A stretch of DNA of 6,833 nt from Verrucomicrobiales bacterium (lineage in GTDB: Bacteria > Verrucomicrobiota > Verrucomicrobiia > Limisphaerales > UBA1100): positions 36,584-43,416 of the forward strand of contig PBFV01000030.1 of assembly GCA_002718935.1 (NCBI GenBank). Direction: 5' to 3'. Below are positions 6,318 to 6,833 of this stretch, one piece after another (position 1 is the first letter of the stretch; each line of letters starts with the position of its first letter). Under the pieces are notes generated by a model, which was given only the letters and a program-made list of their open reading frames with translations, was not told where the DNA came from and searched no databases. The position numbers and the translations under genes are program-made.

Positions 6318-6532
6318 ATTTCGCTTTCGTTGTCGCCGAAAAACAGCTCGTAGGCACGATCGTACTCAGCATCCGGCACGTACACCTCCACGGGGCGGCT
6401 AAACTCATCCTCGCCCTCGGGCATCGGCTCGATCATTTTTTCCACCGCCTTGATGTCGTGATTGCCGAGCATCACCGCGAGCAGTTCCGCGTTGTCCACC
6501 GGGCAGGTATGAAAGAGTCGCATGCCGTCCAT
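6314..6532 (-). CDS. Small DUF2007-type protein (putative signal-transducing)
   Basis: This 72-residue acidic protein resembles the DUF2007 family (PF09413), short single-domain proteins with a ferredoxin-like fold that are labelled putative signal-transducing proteins although no function is proven. The family pattern is visible: M-R-L-F-H-T at 4-9, then a helix with N-A-E-L-L-A-V-M-L around 14-22, G-N-H-D-I-K-A-V, a variable acidic loop (P-E-G-E-D-E-F), and a strand V-E-V-Y-V-P followed by a helix Y-D-R-A-Y-E-L. It has no membrane segment or signal peptide. The start at ATG 6532-6530 is preferred over the longer ATG at 6571 because GAGG at 6544-6541 lies eight bases upstream. An internal ATG at 6523 is three codons later. 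Its TAG stop overlaps the recN TAA on the opposite strand. It is divergent from the partial isomerase with only 47 bases between start codons. The family call is by pattern and fairly sure. Confidence 0.75.
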   Translation of the reverse strand: MDGMRLFHTCPVDNAELLAVMLGNHDIKAVEKMIEPMPEGEDEFSRPVEVYVPDAEYDRAYELFFGDNESEI

Positions 6533-6540
6533 GACAAATT

Positions 6541-6544
6541 CCTC
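6541..6544 (-). promoter_or_regulatory. Shine-Dalgarno site deciding the DUF2007-type start
   Basis: On the minus strand GAGG (part of CGAGGA) lies eight bases before ATG 6532-6530. This favours the 72-residue product over the longer frame that starts at 6571 and has no such site. Confidence 0.5.
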
Positions 6545-6579
6545 GACAAAGCATCCGCCAAACGGCCTCATTTCGCGAG

Positions 6580-6833
6580 ATGAAATTTGGTATCTGCAAC
6601 GAGATTTTTGAGGGGTGGACGATGGAGGACACCATGGCGTACGCGGCCAAAACCGGTTACGACTGCCTAGAGATTGCGCCCTTCACCATTTCCAATTACG
6701 TCACCGACATCTCCGCGGCCGAGCGCCAGCGGGTGAAGGATTTGGCAACCAAAATCGGCATCGAGATTTCCGGTATCCACTGGGTACTTGTAAAAGCCGA
6801 GGGCATGCACATGACACATACCGATGCGAGTAT
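6580..6833 (+). CDS. Sugar phosphate isomerase/epimerase-like protein, 3' end missing
   Basis: An open frame starts at ATG 6580 and runs off the window after 84 full codons without a stop. It begins M-K-F-G-I-C-N-E-I-F-E-G-W, then has helix-like A-Y-A-A-K-T-G-Y-D, the strand C-L-E-I-A-P-F-T, and later I-E-I-S-G-I-H-W-V-L-V-K near residues 61-72. This is the N-terminal pattern of xylose isomerase-like TIM-barrel proteins (PF01261), where a G-Y-x-x-[IL]-E-I-A strand and a G-I-H-W strand follow the first beta-alpha units. Metal ligands lie further downstream, outside the window, so activity cannot be judged. It differs clearly from the isomerase at 2601-3641 and is not a recent duplicate of it. 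No good Shine-Dalgarno precedes the ATG. It is divergent from the DUF2007-type gene. The fold is confident from the available part; the reaction is unknown. Confidence 0.8.
   Translation, partial: MKFGICNEIFEGWTMEDTMAYAAKTGYDCLEIAPFTISNYVTDISAAERQRVKDLATKIGIEISGIHWVLVKAEGMHMTHTDAS

Overview
The window is about 6.8 kb of GC-rich, tightly packed bacterial chromosome. It has no tRNA or rRNA gene, CRISPR array, transposase or phage gene. Several traits suggest an environmental member of the Verrucomicrobiota or the wider PVC group: two different xylose-isomerase-like TIM-barrel sugar isomerases/epimerases, a secreted HExxH peptidase of the DUF1570 kind, a RecN with the motifs [13 protein letters not shown] and DEVDANVGG, and starts that mostly lack a Shine-Dalgarno sequence. 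This assignment is inferred from protein flavour, not from a phylogenetic marker.

Layout, left to right: the 3' part of a YggT-like membrane protein (+, to 516); a TatD-family metal-dependent hydrolase (-, 517-1311); a signal-peptide-bearing zinc metallopeptidase candidate (+, about 1451-2500); a full-length sugar phosphate isomerase/epimerase-like protein (+, 2601-3641); terminators and a mirror-image array of a short TTGGYCMTT motif (3645-3798); an MBL-fold hydrolase of the PhnP-like type (-, 3787-4575); recN (+, 4653-6317); a small DUF2007-type protein (-, 6314-6532); and the 5' end of a second TIM-barrel isomerase/epimerase (+, 6580 to the window edge).

Strand switches at nearly every gene, so most genes here must be transcribed alone. 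The only co-directional neighbours are the peptidase and the first isomerase, separated by 100 bases with a possible promoter between them. Two convergent pairs meet with no spacer: the YggT-like and TatD stop codons together form the palindrome TGATCA, and recN overlaps the DUF2007-type gene by four bases. The third convergent pair is separated by terminators and the repeat array, and the array also supplies the last three codons and the stop of the MBL gene.

Functionally this is a mixed housekeeping and accessory stretch: DNA repair (recN, possibly TatD), hydrolases of unknown substrate, and sugar catabolism candidates. I found no coherent multi-gene novel system. The most unusual signals are the mirror-symmetric motif array at 3695-3798 and the perfect ribosome-binding site at 1408-1416 that has no ATG, GTG or TTG at a usable distance.
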